DNA of 64,000 nt, taken from positions 180,508 to 244,507 of the forward strand of contig NZ_KB898359.1 in the NCBI RefSeq assembly GCF_000377565.1, given 5' to 3'. Under the pieces are notes generated by a model, which worked only from the letters and a program-made list of their open reading frames with translations, was not told the DNA's origin and searched no databases. Shown here piece by piece: positions 25,398-34,472 of this stretch (positions are counted from its first letter, which is position 1; every line of letters starts with the position of its first letter). This DNA is from Rhizobium sp. 2MFCol3.1 (lineage in GTDB: Bacteria > Pseudomonadota > Alphaproteobacteria > Rhizobiales > Rhizobiaceae). The position numbers and the translations under genes are program-made.

Positions 25398-27634
25398 GCG
25401 GGTTTCTCCTGATTGAGCGGCAGGGAGGGTTTGGCTGTCGGGGCAGCGAGCGCCACGCGGTTCTCGCGACGAAGTCTCCGTTCGCCGACCAGCAGCTGAA
25501 AACCACCGATCACAGCGACCATTACCACGATAAGGGCGGACGAGTAGGCGATCGCAACGCCATATTCACCGTTTTCCACGAGGCCGACGATATAGGCCGT
25601 TGACATGTTGTACTCGGCGCTGACGAGGAAGATCACGGCACTGATCGAGGTAATCGCCCGCACGAAGGAATAGACGAGGGCCGCGGTGATCGCCGGACGC
25701 AGGAGCGGCAGGATCACCTTCCTGACGGTTCTGAAGCTGTTTGCACGCAAGGTCAGGGATGCCTCGTCGAGGCTCTTGTCGAGCTGGCTCATAGCCGCCA
25801 CGCCGCCGCGCACACCCACGGGCATGTTACGGAAGACAAAGCAGGCAATTAGGATGAGAGCGGTACCGGTCATCTCCAGCGGCGGCAGGTTGAATGCCAT
25901 GATGTAGCTGATGCCGATTACGGTGCCTGGAATGGCGAAGCTCAGCATAAGTGCAAATTCGAAGACGGCACGACCGACGAATTTCTGGCGCACGATCAAA
26001 TAGGCAGTCAGCAGGCCGACGGCTGCCGTCAGCGGCGCGGAAATCAGTGCGATTTCCATCGTCGTCCAGAACGAGTTCCATGCGACACCCGTCCAAGCTA
26101 TACCGCCGGCCTCGCGCCAGCCTACGGAAAACGCGCTGATATAGTGCTGGAAGGTCAGGCTGTTATCGAGGCCCCAGGTGCGCACGAAGCCGCCGAAAAG
26201 AATCATCGCGTAAACCACCACGGTAAACAGCGCCCAGGGAATGACGATTGCATGAACAGCAATCGAGAGGCCGCGCGGCAAGGCAGCATGGGCGCCCGAA
26301 TCGCCTTTTCCCGTGACGGTGGCGTAACTTTTCCCCTGCAGCCAAAGTCGCTGTGCGAGAAAGGCCGACATGGTAAAAGCAAGCAAGATCATTGCAAGCA
26401 CGGCAGCGCGGGCTGGATCGTTTTGCGATCCGACGACTGCAAAGAATATTTCCGTGGAAAGGACACCATGGCTGCCGCCAAGAACCATCGGGTTGCCGAA
26501 GTCTGCCATGCTTTCGATGAAGCTGATCAGGAAGGCGTTTGCGAGGCCGGGCTTCATCAACGGAAGCGAGATCCGCCAGAAGGTACGCCAGCGATCTGCC
26601 CGCAACGTTTGCGACGCCTCTTCCATCGAGGGGCTGACGCCTTCAACCACACCGATCAGGACAAGAAACGAGATTGGCGTGAAGGAAAGGACCTGCGCGA
26701 TCCATATGCCGGTGAGACCATAAAGCCAGCGGCCGGGCTCGATACCGAGCCAGGATGCTGCCAACTGTGTCACGACGCCAGCGCGCCCGAACAGGAGTGT
26801 CAGTGCCAGGCCAACGACAAAGGGGGGTGTGATGATCGGCAGGATCGTCAATAGGCGCAAGCCCTTCTTGAAGGGGAAGCGGGTGCGCGTTGCCACCAGC
26901 GCGAAGCAGAGACCGAGCAAAGTTGCGCCCCCTGCTGTCATGATTGCCAGCCATAGCGTGCGCCAGGCCACACCGCAGCGCTCGCCACCGACGACACAGC
27001 CAAGGCTCCAGACCGATGAATCCTGGATCGTGTTGAGAAAGCCGCTTGGATCGAACGAGCCATCGACGGACTGAAAAGCCGCAATGAACATGCTTCCGAC
27101 TGGATAGAAGACGAAGACCGCCACTAAAACCACAAGCATCGAGATGGCGCTGACCACGAAGGCGTCACCCTTCATAACGCCGCGATCGGCAAGACCGAAC
27201 GAAAAGAACAGCACGAAAACGATACCGGCAAGAACGGCGCCGGCTCCCATGGACGGCTGCCCGTCCGGCAAGGCGCCGAACAGCCCCTCGCTGACTGCCC
27301 ATGACCAACCGGAAAAGGTGATCGCCAGCCCTTGAAGTGTAAGAAGTGCCAATCCGACCCCCCCGCAAATCGCGAGTAGGAGGCCGCGGCTGCGAGCGTT
27401 GTGAATGAAGCGCGCGAGAGACGCTGCGACAAAGACCAGAGCGACAATGAGAAGCCACCAGCGTCCGAAGCTTGCGATCTGGACTGCAGCTGGTGCACTT
27501 GCTGTGTCAGAGAAGTAGCCTGCCAGCCATTGGAAGCCGAAGAAGCCGCTTTCGATGCGATACCAGGGCAACAACAAGAAGGCCAAACCACCCAGGAGTA
27601 TGGTGATATCGAGACGGCGATTGCGAGAGATCAT
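25394..27634 (-). CDS. afuB: Fused two-domain ABC permease, AfuB/FbpB-like
   Basis: A 746-residue inner-membrane permease made of two fused permease modules. It has two EAA loops: SPSMEEASQTLRADRWRTFW and DKSLDEASLTLRANSFRTV. Its N-terminal segment contains several extra helices. ATG at 27634 gives MISRNRRLDI; a TTG further upstream lacks support. The last codons overlap the ATPase start. The architecture is shared by ferric importers and AfuB; neighbours argue for an organophosphate substrate. Confidence 0.88.
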   Translation of the reverse strand: MISRNRRLDITILLGGLAFLLLPWYRIESGFFGFQWLAGYFSDTASAPAAVQIASFGRWWLLIVALVFVAASLARFIHNARSRGLLLAICGGVGLALLTLQGLAITFSGWSWAVSEGLFGALPDGQPSMGAGAVLAGIVFVLFFSFGLADRGVMKGDAFVVSAISMLVVLVAVFVFYPVGSMFIAAFQSVDGSFDPSGFLNTIQDSSVWSLGCVVGGERCGVAWRTLWLAIMTAGGATLLGLCFALVATRTRFPFKKGLRLLTILPIITPPFVVGLALTLLFGRAGVVTQLAASWLGIEPGRWLYGLTGIWIAQVLSFTPISFLVLIGVVEGVSPSMEEASQTLRADRWRTFWRISLPLMKPGLANAFLISFIESMADFGNPMVLGGSHGVLSTEIFFAVVGSQNDPARAAVLAMILLAFTMSAFLAQRLWLQGKSYATVTGKGDSGAHAALPRGLSIAVHAIVIPWALFTVVVYAMILFGGFVRTWGLDNSLTFQHYISAFSVGWREAGGIAWTGVAWNSFWTTMEIALISAPLTAAVGLLTAYLIVRQKFVGRAVFEFALMLSFAIPGTVIGISYIMAFNLPPLEMTGTALILIACFVFRNMPVGVRGGVAAMSQLDKSLDEASLTLRANSFRTVRKVILPLLRPAITAALVYSFVRAITSISAVIFLVSAEYNMSTAYIVGLVENGEYGVAIAYSSALIVVMVAVIGGFQLLVGERRLRRENRVALAAPTAKPSLPLNQEKPA

Positions 27635-27703
27635 GTCGGTTGTCCGCAGCGTTTCGTGACGGTCGGAAGGCAGGAACCACAAGCCCCTGCCCTCGCCATA
27701 CGA

Positions 27704-28732
27704 TCAGTTGGCTTTAGCGCCGATTTCTTTATCCCAGCGGGACAGAAGAGCCTTGCGAACATCCGGATCGCCGTACTTCTTGAAATCGTAGTCGATCAAT
27801 TTGATATCTTCGAACTTCGGCGCCTCCTTCGGCACCTCGGCGGACTTGTTGGATGGCAGCTGGAAAGACTTCGCGTCTTTCATGTGGGACTGAGCATCCG
27901 CGCTCAGCGCCCAATCGTACCACTTCTTTGCATTGTCGAGGTTTTTTGCGCCTTTGACGATTGACATCGAGCCAATCTCGTAACCGGTCCCTTCGCACGG
28001 CGCTATCGCCTTGATGGGGAAGCCCTCGACGGTCTGAGCGACCGCATCATGCATGAAGACGACACCAATGGTCGATTCGCCGCGCGCTGCAGCTTTCACC
28101 GGCGCAGAGCCAGACTTTGTGTACTGGGAAATGTTGGCGTTGAGCTTCGAGAGATAGTCGAATGCCTTGTCCTCGCCCATGATCTGAACGAGGGTCGCCA
28201 GCGTGTTATAAGAGGTTCCCGAGGAGTTTGGATTAGCGATCTGGATTTCGCCTTTGTAAGAAGGATCGAGAAGATCGGCCCAGCATTTTGGCTCCTTCAG
28301 GGCCTTCTTCTGCAAGATCTCAGTATTGTAGCCCCAACCAAGAGCACCTGCGTAAACGCCGACAGTGCGAAAGCCTGCACTTTCTGCCTGCTTTTTGGCC
28401 CAATCCTGCAGTTGGTCGAAGAGTGGTGACTTGTACTCCAGCGTTAGTCCCTCGCTGGCTGCCTGCAGGTGCGGATCGCCAGTGCCGGCCCACCACAAAT
28501 CAGTCTTGGGATTTCGCGCTTCCGCACGAATTTTTGCATAGGTCTCACCAGCCGAAAGGCGAACCATGTTCACCGAAATATCCGTCTGTTTTTCAAAGAG
28601 ACCCTTCATCAGGTCACAGACTTGCTGGTCTGCAGAGCAGATGACGTTGAGATTTCCGGCGGCATAGACAGGAAGGGCGAACAACGCGGTGGCTGCCGCT
28701 AACGCGGCTGTGGCGAGCTTGATCGAATTCAT
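27704..28732 (-). CDS. afuA: Periplasmic binding protein AfuA-like (sugar-phosphate type)
   Basis: A 342-residue periplasmic protein with signal peptide MNSIKLATAALAAATALFAL and cleavage near VYA-A. It has the Fbp-like fold (LNVICSADQQVCDLMKGLFE, KTDLWWAGTGDP, GWGYNTEIL, ANPNSSGTSYNTLAT). His228-Asp229 (VFMHDAV) and Glu252 (GTGYEIGSM) have the same identities and 23-residue spacing as the His/Asp/Glu reported, from memory, for sugar-phosphate binding in Actinobacillus AfuA. Ferric-binding tyrosines (paired YY) are not evident. GGAGG precedes the ATG. It is the first gene of the minus-strand operon and divergent from lacI, with two operators between. Confidence 0.85.
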   Translation of the reverse strand: MNSIKLATAALAAATALFALPVYAAGNLNVICSADQQVCDLMKGLFEKQTDISVNMVRLSAGETYAKIRAEARNPKTDLWWAGTGDPHLQAASEGLTLEYKSPLFDQLQDWAKKQAESAGFRTVGVYAGALGWGYNTEILQKKALKEPKCWADLLDPSYKGEIQIANPNSSGTSYNTLATLVQIMGEDKAFDYLSKLNANISQYTKSGSAPVKAAARGESTIGVVFMHDAVAQTVEGFPIKAIAPCEGTGYEIGSMSIVKGAKNLDNAKKWYDWALSADAQSHMKDAKSFQLPSNKSAEVPKEAPKFEDIKLIDYDFKKYGDPDVRKALLSRWDKEIGAKAN

Positions 28733-28772
28733 GATTTCCTCCTTTTGAGCGACGCCTCCACGTCGACGCTTG

Positions 28773-28790
28773 TTTGCAAGCGTGTGCAAA
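28773..28790. promoter_or_regulatory. LacI-family operator O1
   Basis: TTTGCAAGCGTGTGCAAA is an imperfect palindrome (TTTGCA/TGCAAA arms) with LacI-family spacing, 41 bp upstream of the afuA-like start. A further GCTTGCA follows it. Confidence 0.65.
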
Positions 28791-28860
28791 GCTTGCATGT
28801 GACAGAAAAGGCTGTCAATGGTTTTCTCGAAATAGAAGGGATTTTGCGTCTGCGAACAGC

Positions 28861-28878
28861 TTTGCAAGCGCGTGCAGC
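28861..28878. promoter_or_regulatory. LacI-family operator O2
   Basis: TTTGCAAGCGCGTGCAGC matches O1 at 15 of 18 positions and lies just before the lacI ribosome site. A pair 88 bp apart could allow looping and autoregulation. Confidence 0.6.
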
Positions 28879-28891
28879 ATCGGAGGGGAGT

Positions 28892-29902
28892 ATGCCGCCA
28901 AAGGACTTCATCAGTGCACTCGAAGTAGCGCAACGCGCTGGCGTATCGAGATCTGCGGTCTCTCGAACGTTCACGCCAGGCGCAAGCGTTTCAGCCGAGA
29001 CAAGAAGAAAGGTGACGGATGCGGCTGAGGCCCTGGGGTATCACGTCAACGAGCTTGCGCGGGGATTAATGCGCAGCCACAGCGGAATTGTCTGTCTGAT
29101 CGTGTCGGATGTCGCCACGCCCTATCGATCGGCGCTGCTGCGTGAGCTTACGGGCAAGCTCCAGAATGCCGGAAAGGTGGCGATGCTGATCAACACCGAC
29201 CGCTCTGACGGCAGTGTGGATCGTGCTCTGTCACAGGCAATCCGTTACCGCGCCGATGCTTCGATCATCTTGTCCGGACTACCTGACGCGTCGATCGTCA
29301 GGCTGTGCCTTAGAAACGGACAAAGACTTGTCCTGATCAATCGTGATGATGACGAGCCTGGGCCACTAAAAATAAATCTCGACGACTTCGAAGCTGGAGA
29401 GAGGATCGTCACGGCATTTGCAAGGGCAGGCTGCAAGTCACTGGCCTTCGCCAATTCTGACGCCGGGACGCCAAGCCTGATGGGGCGCGAGCGCGGTTTT
29501 GTTGCCGCGGCCACCAGATGTGGCCTTGAGGTTTCTGTAGAACGTTATGGCTGGACCGGTTACGAAGCGGGTCGTGTTCTGGCGCAACGGTTTCTCACCA
29601 GGTCCCGCAGGCCAGACGCGGTCTTTTGTGCAACTGATCTTCTTGCTTGCGGTTTCATGGATGCAGCACGCCATCAGTTTGGCATCTCGGTTCCAGATCA
29701 GATGTGCATTGCGGGCTTTGACGACATCGAGCAGGCATCGTGGCTGTCCTACGGGCTTACGACGTTTGCGCAACCAGTTGCCGAGATCGCTGCAAAGGCT
29801 GTCGGCTGGCTATCGGTCGACGACAATGGCAATGATAACGGTTTGCAGTCGGTCCGGCTCACTGCTGAGCTGGTCTGGAGAACGTCAATCCGGGCGGCTT
29901 GA
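28892..29902 (+). CDS. LacI-family transcriptional regulator
   Basis: A 336-residue repressor. The N-terminal helix-turn-helix reads SALEVAQRAGVSRSAVSRTF, followed by the hinge ALGYHVNELARGLMR and a periplasmic-binding-like sensor domain (VCLIVSDVATPY, INRDDDEPG, PDAVFCATDLLACGFMDAAR, MCIAGFDDIEQASW). ATG at 28892 follows GGAGGGGAG. The gene is divergent from the AfuABC-phosphatase-Ugp genes, and two matching palindromes lie in the shared 159-bp region. It most likely represses that operon and itself until a sugar phosphate or its product binds. Ligand is inference. Confidence 0.93.
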   Translation: MPPKDFISALEVAQRAGVSRSAVSRTFTPGASVSAETRRKVTDAAEALGYHVNELARGLMRSHSGIVCLIVSDVATPYRSALLRELTGKLQNAGKVAMLINTDRSDGSVDRALSQAIRYRADASIILSGLPDASIVRLCLRNGQRLVLINRDDDEPGPLKINLDDFEAGERIVTAFARAGCKSLAFANSDAGTPSLMGRERGFVAAATRCGLEVSVERYGWTGYEAGRVLAQRFLTRSRRPDAVFCATDLLACGFMDAARHQFGISVPDQMCIAGFDDIEQASWLSYGLTTFAQPVAEIAAKAVGWLSVDDNGNDNGLQSVRLTAELVWRTSIRAA

Positions 29903-30064
29903 GGTGGCACTGTCACGCAGCGTCGCTCGGCGCCCGTGATCGAATTTCGCTTTTATCAGAAATTTCAACGCCGCAGGGCGTATCACGGACATCAATTTCT
30001 TCGCGATGGTGTTTGATGGCGCCGCTATCGCACGCTTTGACCTTTGTCGGGGAGGAACGCTGGA

Positions 30065-30565
30065 TCAAGGCGTGAGGTCGGGCGGATGGTTGCTGTTTTC
30101 CGGTTCCGCGATCCTGTCTCTTGTTTCGGTCTTGAAGTTCGCCATGAACCGGAGCGTGAAGAATGTCATCGCGGAGAGCACGATCGCGATATCGTAAGCG
30201 CCAAGGCCGACCGCGGCCCCGATGGCTCCGGTCGCCCAAAGACTTGCGGCGGTTGCGGTTCCACGAATACTTGCCCTGCCGACGAGAATTGCCCCGCCTC
30301 CGATGAAGCCAACCCCGTTGATCAGACCTTCGACGATTCGCGCCGTGGCCTCCGGGCTGCCGTTTGTAACGGTTTCGGCGGCCTGGATGAAGCCGCAGGC
30401 CGCGATTGCGACGAGAGGGAATGTTCGGAGCCCGGCGCTGCGCTCGTTTCGCTCCCGGTCCCAGGCGATCGGGAGCGCCAAAACGTATGCTATCAAGAGC
30501 ACAAGCAGATGGGTCGCCAAGTCAAACCGTGAAAGGAAGGGGTCCAGCAATGAATTCAAGAGCAA
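30065..30565 (-). CDS. MgtC/SapB family membrane protein
   Basis: A 166-residue inner-membrane protein. Four or five helices and the family motifs PIAWDRERNERSAGLRTFPL, EGLINGVGFIGGGAIL and GTATAASLWATGAIGAAVGLG identify MgtC/SapB. The C-terminal helix is followed by a short polar tail with no ACT-like domain. TTG is the probable start (30565 or 30559); GGAG lies close upstream. MgtC proteins support growth in low Mg and acid stress and can inhibit F1Fo ATPase (known for Salmonella); here the role is inferred from family only. Confidence 0.87.
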   Translation of the reverse strand: MLLNSLLDPFLSRFDLATHLLVLLIAYVLALPIAWDRERNERSAGLRTFPLVAIAACGFIQAAETVTNGSPEATARIVEGLINGVGFIGGGAILVGRASIRGTATAASLWATGAIGAAVGLGAYDIAIVLSAMTFFTLRFMANFKTETRDRIAEPENSNHPPDLTP

Positions 30566-30719
30566 TCTCCGTTACGTCACCATAGAGATGGCAGCCACTG
30601 GCTGATCGGCAAGGGCAGCTCTTGAGTAAGGTCGCTAAAAGGGTTGGCGCGACGCAGCCCTGACATCGCCGCCGCCCTGGCAGGCATTTTCGACTGAGCG
30701 CTCCACTAAAAGGCCAGTC

Positions 30720-31235
30720 CTAAGCGGCCGCATCCGTATGCATCTTTTCGAGGATGCTTCGAGCGTTCCAACTGCTGATGAACGCCGAAAGCTCGGCCGC
30801 TCCTACCGGTTTACTGAAATAAAAACCCTGCACCTGGTCACACCCCTGCTCGCGCAAGAAAGCAGCTTGCTCGGATGTTTCAACGCCCTCCGCCGTTGTC
30901 ACCATCTTGAGGCTCTGGCCCAAACCAATAACCGACTTGACGATCGCTCCAGACTTTTCGGTGTCGCTTAGGTCGCCAATGAACGATCTGTCGATCTTAA
31001 TCTTGTCGAAGGGAAATGAATTCAGATAGCCGAGCGACGAATAGCCCGTGCCAAAATCATCCATGGCAATTTTTACGCCAAGCGCTTTCAGTCCGTTCAA
31101 GATTTCAAGGGCGGCAGCTGTGTCGTTAATCAACAGGAAGGCACCGGGCCAGCGATCTGGAAACACCGCCGTCGAAAGTGCCTTACGGTATAGACTGAAA
31201 AAAGCGCCCGGCATGGTTTCTTCAAAGCCGGACAT
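30720..31235 (-). pseudogene. Truncated EAL-domain (c-di-GMP phosphodiesterase) remnant
   Basis: From about residue 34 the frame matches the C-terminal half of an EAL domain: INDTAAALEILNGLKALGV, KIAMDDFGTGYSSLGYL, KIKIDRSFIGDL, VTTAEGVETSEQAAFLREQG and QGFYFSKPV. The first half, including the catalytic EAL motif and the N-terminal metal ligands, is absent. The first 33 residues (up to about 31136) do not fit the family. It is best read as a 5'-truncated gene fragment without phosphodiesterase activity. No intact EAL protein is in the window. Confidence 0.8.
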
Positions 31236-31346
31236 AGTCTCGCGAGCGTCTGCAGATCAAGAAGTAAAGCGTTTCTCGAGATCCCCGCGTGCGGTCGAGA
31301 CACGGCGGTCGCGGGGCAGAAGGCGCTGTATCTCGCCGTAACCTAT

Positions 31347-31370
31347 GATGGCGGATCAATGTCCGCCATC
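31347..31370 (-). terminator. Hairpin downstream of HU gene
   Basis: GATGGCGGA and TCCGCCATC form a perfect 9-bp stem with a 6-base loop, 26 bases past the HU stop. No T-run follows. Confidence 0.5.
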
Positions 31371-31395
31371 TTGATGGGCTCAACCCAAGGTCAGC

Positions 31396-31674
31396 CTACT
31401 TGTTGAGGGATTCCTTGAGCGCCTTAGCGGGCTGAAACGTCAACTTCCGCGCCGCAGCAACCTTGATGGCCGCACCAGTCGACGGATTGCGGGCCTCGCG
31501 CTCCGGCGTATCCTTGACCTTGAACTTCCCAAAACCAGGAATGGACGTTTCAGCATTCGAAGATGCCGCATCGGTAATCGCAGCAAAAACAGCTTCAACG
31601 ATGGCCTTGCCCTGGACCTTGGTCAAATTATGTTGCGCGGCAATCTTATCGGCAATTTCGTTTGTCGTAGTCAT
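31396..31674 (-). CDS. HU-family DNA-binding protein
   Basis: A 92-residue nucleoid protein. MTTTNEIADKIAAQHNLTK begins the helical dimer body; the beta-arm region GFGKFKVKDTPEREARNPST carries the signature, including the RNPxTG-like intercalating tip RNPSTGAAI; it ends TFQPAKALKESLNK. AAAGGATC precedes the ATG at 31674, preferred over the start 54 bases upstream. HU bends DNA without strong specificity. It is monocistronic, with a hairpin downstream. Confidence 0.93.
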   Translation of the reverse strand: MTTTNEIADKIAAQHNLTKVQGKAIVEAVFAAITDAASSNAETSIPGFGKFKVKDTPEREARNPSTGAAIKVAAARKLTFQPAKALKESLNK

Positions 31675-32297
31675 TGTTGATCCTTTCTGGAATAGGGAAA
31701 CCTTTCCACTTTGATCGAGCTTTGTCATTCAATCGAAGTCGAAACGACCTCTGAGCCCAGGTTTTTCCACAAGATGAGAACTCGGCCGGCGGACTGAAGC
31801 GTCCCTGAGCGCCCGCGCCACACCAATCAAGACTTATTAGAGTGCAATTAAACGCATTGCGGGCATCAATAGGCGGGGAAGCATCGCTCTCTCATAGGAG
31901 GTGGGCGCCGCCTTGTCGCTTCGGTTACATTGACAGAACTTGGTTCCAGCGCGCTTTGAACTGCGACCTGCCTATTTCCCGGAAGAGATTTTTGATCCGA
32001 CTTGCGGAAGGCGGCAGACCGAAAGCGTCGATCGGACGTTGCGGCAGGCAATCCTAACGCTTGATTTGGACAAGATCGCCGGCGATTGTGATTGCCTGGC
32101 CGACCAATGCGCTATCGACGCGGATTGGTGAAGCCACGAAATTTCCACGCGATGTCGAGAAGCCTCGCACACAGCAGACAGCAATGATTTTAAACGCAAG
32201 CGCCGTTGGCATGAGTGTGCCCGCCGCAAAAAAGCCTTTACCTTTTGCGTCTAGGGTGTCCAATCACACCCAGTGCGATATTTAGAATGAAGATATA
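31675..32297. other. Intergenic stretch between HU and second cyclase
   Basis: About 620 bp. A minus-strand frame at 32054-32209 (MPTALAFKIIAVCCVRGFS onward, 51 residues) is the only candidate gene; it lacks a ribosome site and is not recognised. A GGAAC at about 31928 on the minus strand lacks a fitting -10. Confidence 0.35.
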
Positions 32298-33446
32298 ATG
32301 AACGGCGCGGCATCTCTCCTGGTGGTGAACTTCATAATCGCCGCGTCGTTTGGTGTGGTTTTTGTCGTTGTGGCCGGGCATAGCCGCTCGCGTAGACCAG
32401 CGTATTGGATTGGCGCAGGCTATAATGTTGCCTCGCTTTCCGCCATCTGCGAACTGCTCGTTGCCTATGGCTTCATGCCGAAGCTTTGGGCTCTTGGCGC
32501 CTTCTCATCTGTTCTGATTGGCATGGTCCTGCTGGGCATGGGAATTGGGGACCTTTACCGAAAGCGGCTGGCTGGCTGGATAATTTGCGCGTTCGTGGGA
32601 GCGAGCGTCTGCCTCTCCTATCTCATCTTTGATCTTCATCGTGGCACGCCACTACAAGCCTTTCTATATCAGACCCCGTTTGCAATCGTGCTTCTGGTGA
32701 GCGCGGCGTCAGTTCTGCCCTTTCGCAAACGCTCCTCGATCGACAGGTTTCTTGGTATTCTCCTGTTGATCACAGGCCTGCACTTCTTCGCCAAGGCAGG
32801 GCTAGCGGTGATTGCTGGAGCTGGCACTTCGGCTCGCGACTACGTTCATACCGATTACGCTATCATTTCACAGAGCATGACGGCAGTGCTCGTCGTCGCG
32901 GTTGGCCTGACGCTTCTAGCCGCGCTCATCCTCGAGATCATGTCTGATCAGCGGGACGAGTCAGACACCGACACACTCTCGGGCCTTTTCAACAGAAGGC
33001 GGTTCGAGAGGACAGTTCAATCTATTCTTGAGCGTTCTCCTGATGGCAAGCATGCGATCATCTTATGCGACCTTGATCACTTCAAGACCATAAACGACAC
33101 GTTCGGTCATCACACTGGAGATCTCGTCATCCGTGAGTTTGGCCGACAACTGCTTCACCATTTGCCGCCGCATGCGGTGGCTGGGCGTATCGGAGGCGAA
33201 GAATTCGCAATCTTCGTTCCCGACACCGAGACCGATATGGCCGTTGGGCTTGCTCAAACACTAAGATCAGCCACGATGACGCTGCCGGGCCTGCCCGCAA
33301 CGTTGCAAGTCACCGCAAGTTTCGGCGTCGCGTCGTTAACCTCTCCCGCCAACATCGCCGAAGCCCACAGGAAAGCTGACATGGCACTCTACGAGGCCAA
33401 GAACGCCGGCCGGAACAGGGTGAAGATCGCATTTGGTAGAGCGTGA
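32298..33446 (+). CDS. Membrane diguanylate cyclase (multi-TM sensor plus GGDEF)
   Basis: A 382-residue inner-membrane enzyme. Residues 1-215 hold six or seven hydrophobic helices with few loops, an integral-membrane sensor of unknown ligand. The GGDEF domain follows TDTLSGLFNRRRFE, with LCDLDHFKTINDTFGHHTGD and the active motif GGEEF at 299-303. The four residues at the inhibitory-site position are PPHA, so no RxxD I-site. Stand-alone gene; ATG at 32298 has GAAG upstream. Architecture differs from the cyclase at 10.6 kb. Confidence 0.93.
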   Translation: MNGAASLLVVNFIIAASFGVVFVVVAGHSRSRRPAYWIGAGYNVASLSAICELLVAYGFMPKLWALGAFSSVLIGMVLLGMGIGDLYRKRLAGWIICAFVGASVCLSYLIFDLHRGTPLQAFLYQTPFAIVLLVSAASVLPFRKRSSIDRFLGILLLITGLHFFAKAGLAVIAGAGTSARDYVHTDYAIISQSMTAVLVVAVGLTLLAALILEIMSDQRDESDTDTLSGLFNRRRFERTVQSILERSPDGKHAIILCDLDHFKTINDTFGHHTGDLVIREFGRQLLHHLPPHAVAGRIGGEEFAIFVPDTETDMAVGLAQTLRSATMTLPGLPATLQVTASFGVASLTSPANIAEAHRKADMALYEAKNAGRNRVKIAFGRA

Positions 33447-33563
33447 GGCGCAACCGTTGCTTCTCGCATCCACCGCGAAAGGCCGTCGTGGTGGCGTCAA
33501 CCGAGGCGAGCGGTTGCGCTCTCGAACAATCCCCTGCTCCAAACGAGGAAGGGCAGAACGCAA

Positions 33564-34085
33564 TTGAAGACACGCCATCCCCTGATCCTCACCGCTCGGA
33601 TTGCCGAGGCCGATCTTCAGATGTTTGACGATCTCCGCCAGACGCATTTCCCCCCGCAACGCAACTTCCTGCGCGCGCACCTGACCATGTTTCACCGGCT
33701 TCCGGGAGAGTACTTTGAACAGATCGTACGCGACCTGCAGAGCGTTTGCGAGCATCAAAGCCCCATCGTAGCAAATGTCACCGGTATTCGTCATCTTGGA
33801 GCCGGCGTCGCCTTTGCCATAGAAAGCCTCGCGTTGACCATCGTGCGCGACGAGCTGAAACGACGTTTCAACCACTGGCTCGGCCCTCAGGACATGGGAA
33901 AGTGGCAACCGCACATCACGATCCAGAACAAGACGTCCAAGGCCAGGGCAGACAGCCTGTATGAGGAACTATCGAGCAAATTTCAAGCGCTTGAAATAAT
34001 GGCCCCGGGGCTTGATCTGTGGAGATACCTTGGCGGTCCGTGGGCACCGGAATTATCCGTGACGTTCTCAGGAGCGCCATTTTGA
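33564..34085 (+). CDS. 2H phosphoesterase / 2'-5' RNA ligase family protein
   Basis: A 173-residue protein with the two HxT motifs of the 2H superfamily: RAHLTMFHRLP and WQPHITIQNKT. The domain layout (LRQTHFPPQRNFLRAHLTMF then GVAFAIESLALTIVRDEL) matches the bacterial 2'-5' RNA ligase-like branch. Such enzymes act on 2'-5' or cyclic phosphodiester bonds. The start appears to be TTG at 33564 after GGAAGGGCAG; no ATG fits. It lies 117 bp after the cyclase. Substrate cannot be inferred. Confidence 0.85.
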   Translation: MKTRHPLILTARIAEADLQMFDDLRQTHFPPQRNFLRAHLTMFHRLPGEYFEQIVRDLQSVCEHQSPIVANVTGIRHLGAGVAFAIESLALTIVRDELKRRFNHWLGPQDMGKWQPHITIQNKTSKARADSLYEELSSKFQALEIMAPGLDLWRYLGGPWAPELSVTFSGAPF

Positions 34086-34472
34086 ATGCAGTTCTTAAGA
34101 GCGAAAGCGGTTTGGCGTTCCTCCACATTTGATCGTAGCCTTGATCGTGCCAGCCCCATATCTCAGTTGTTACGTTGCGATCGCATCGTTTGTACTTCTC
34201 GCATGGCTTGGCGCGCTAGGCGGATGCCCCGGTGGGCATCCATCGTGAGTGCTATGGTTCGTGTGACCCTGCGGGGCGCACTTGCAGTGGCTTGACGCGG
34301 TGATTGGGCCATGTCGCCGTGGCGATATGACGAACATCCGTGGATTGAAATAGCTGCGATAGCCGCGCGTGCGAGAGAAGCAGGGGTCTCGCAGGTCCGA
34401 GCGTCTTCTTTACGCGATGACTATGAGAGACCTCCGGGCCAACAAGAAAGTCTCTCGTTGCCTGCGGTTATG

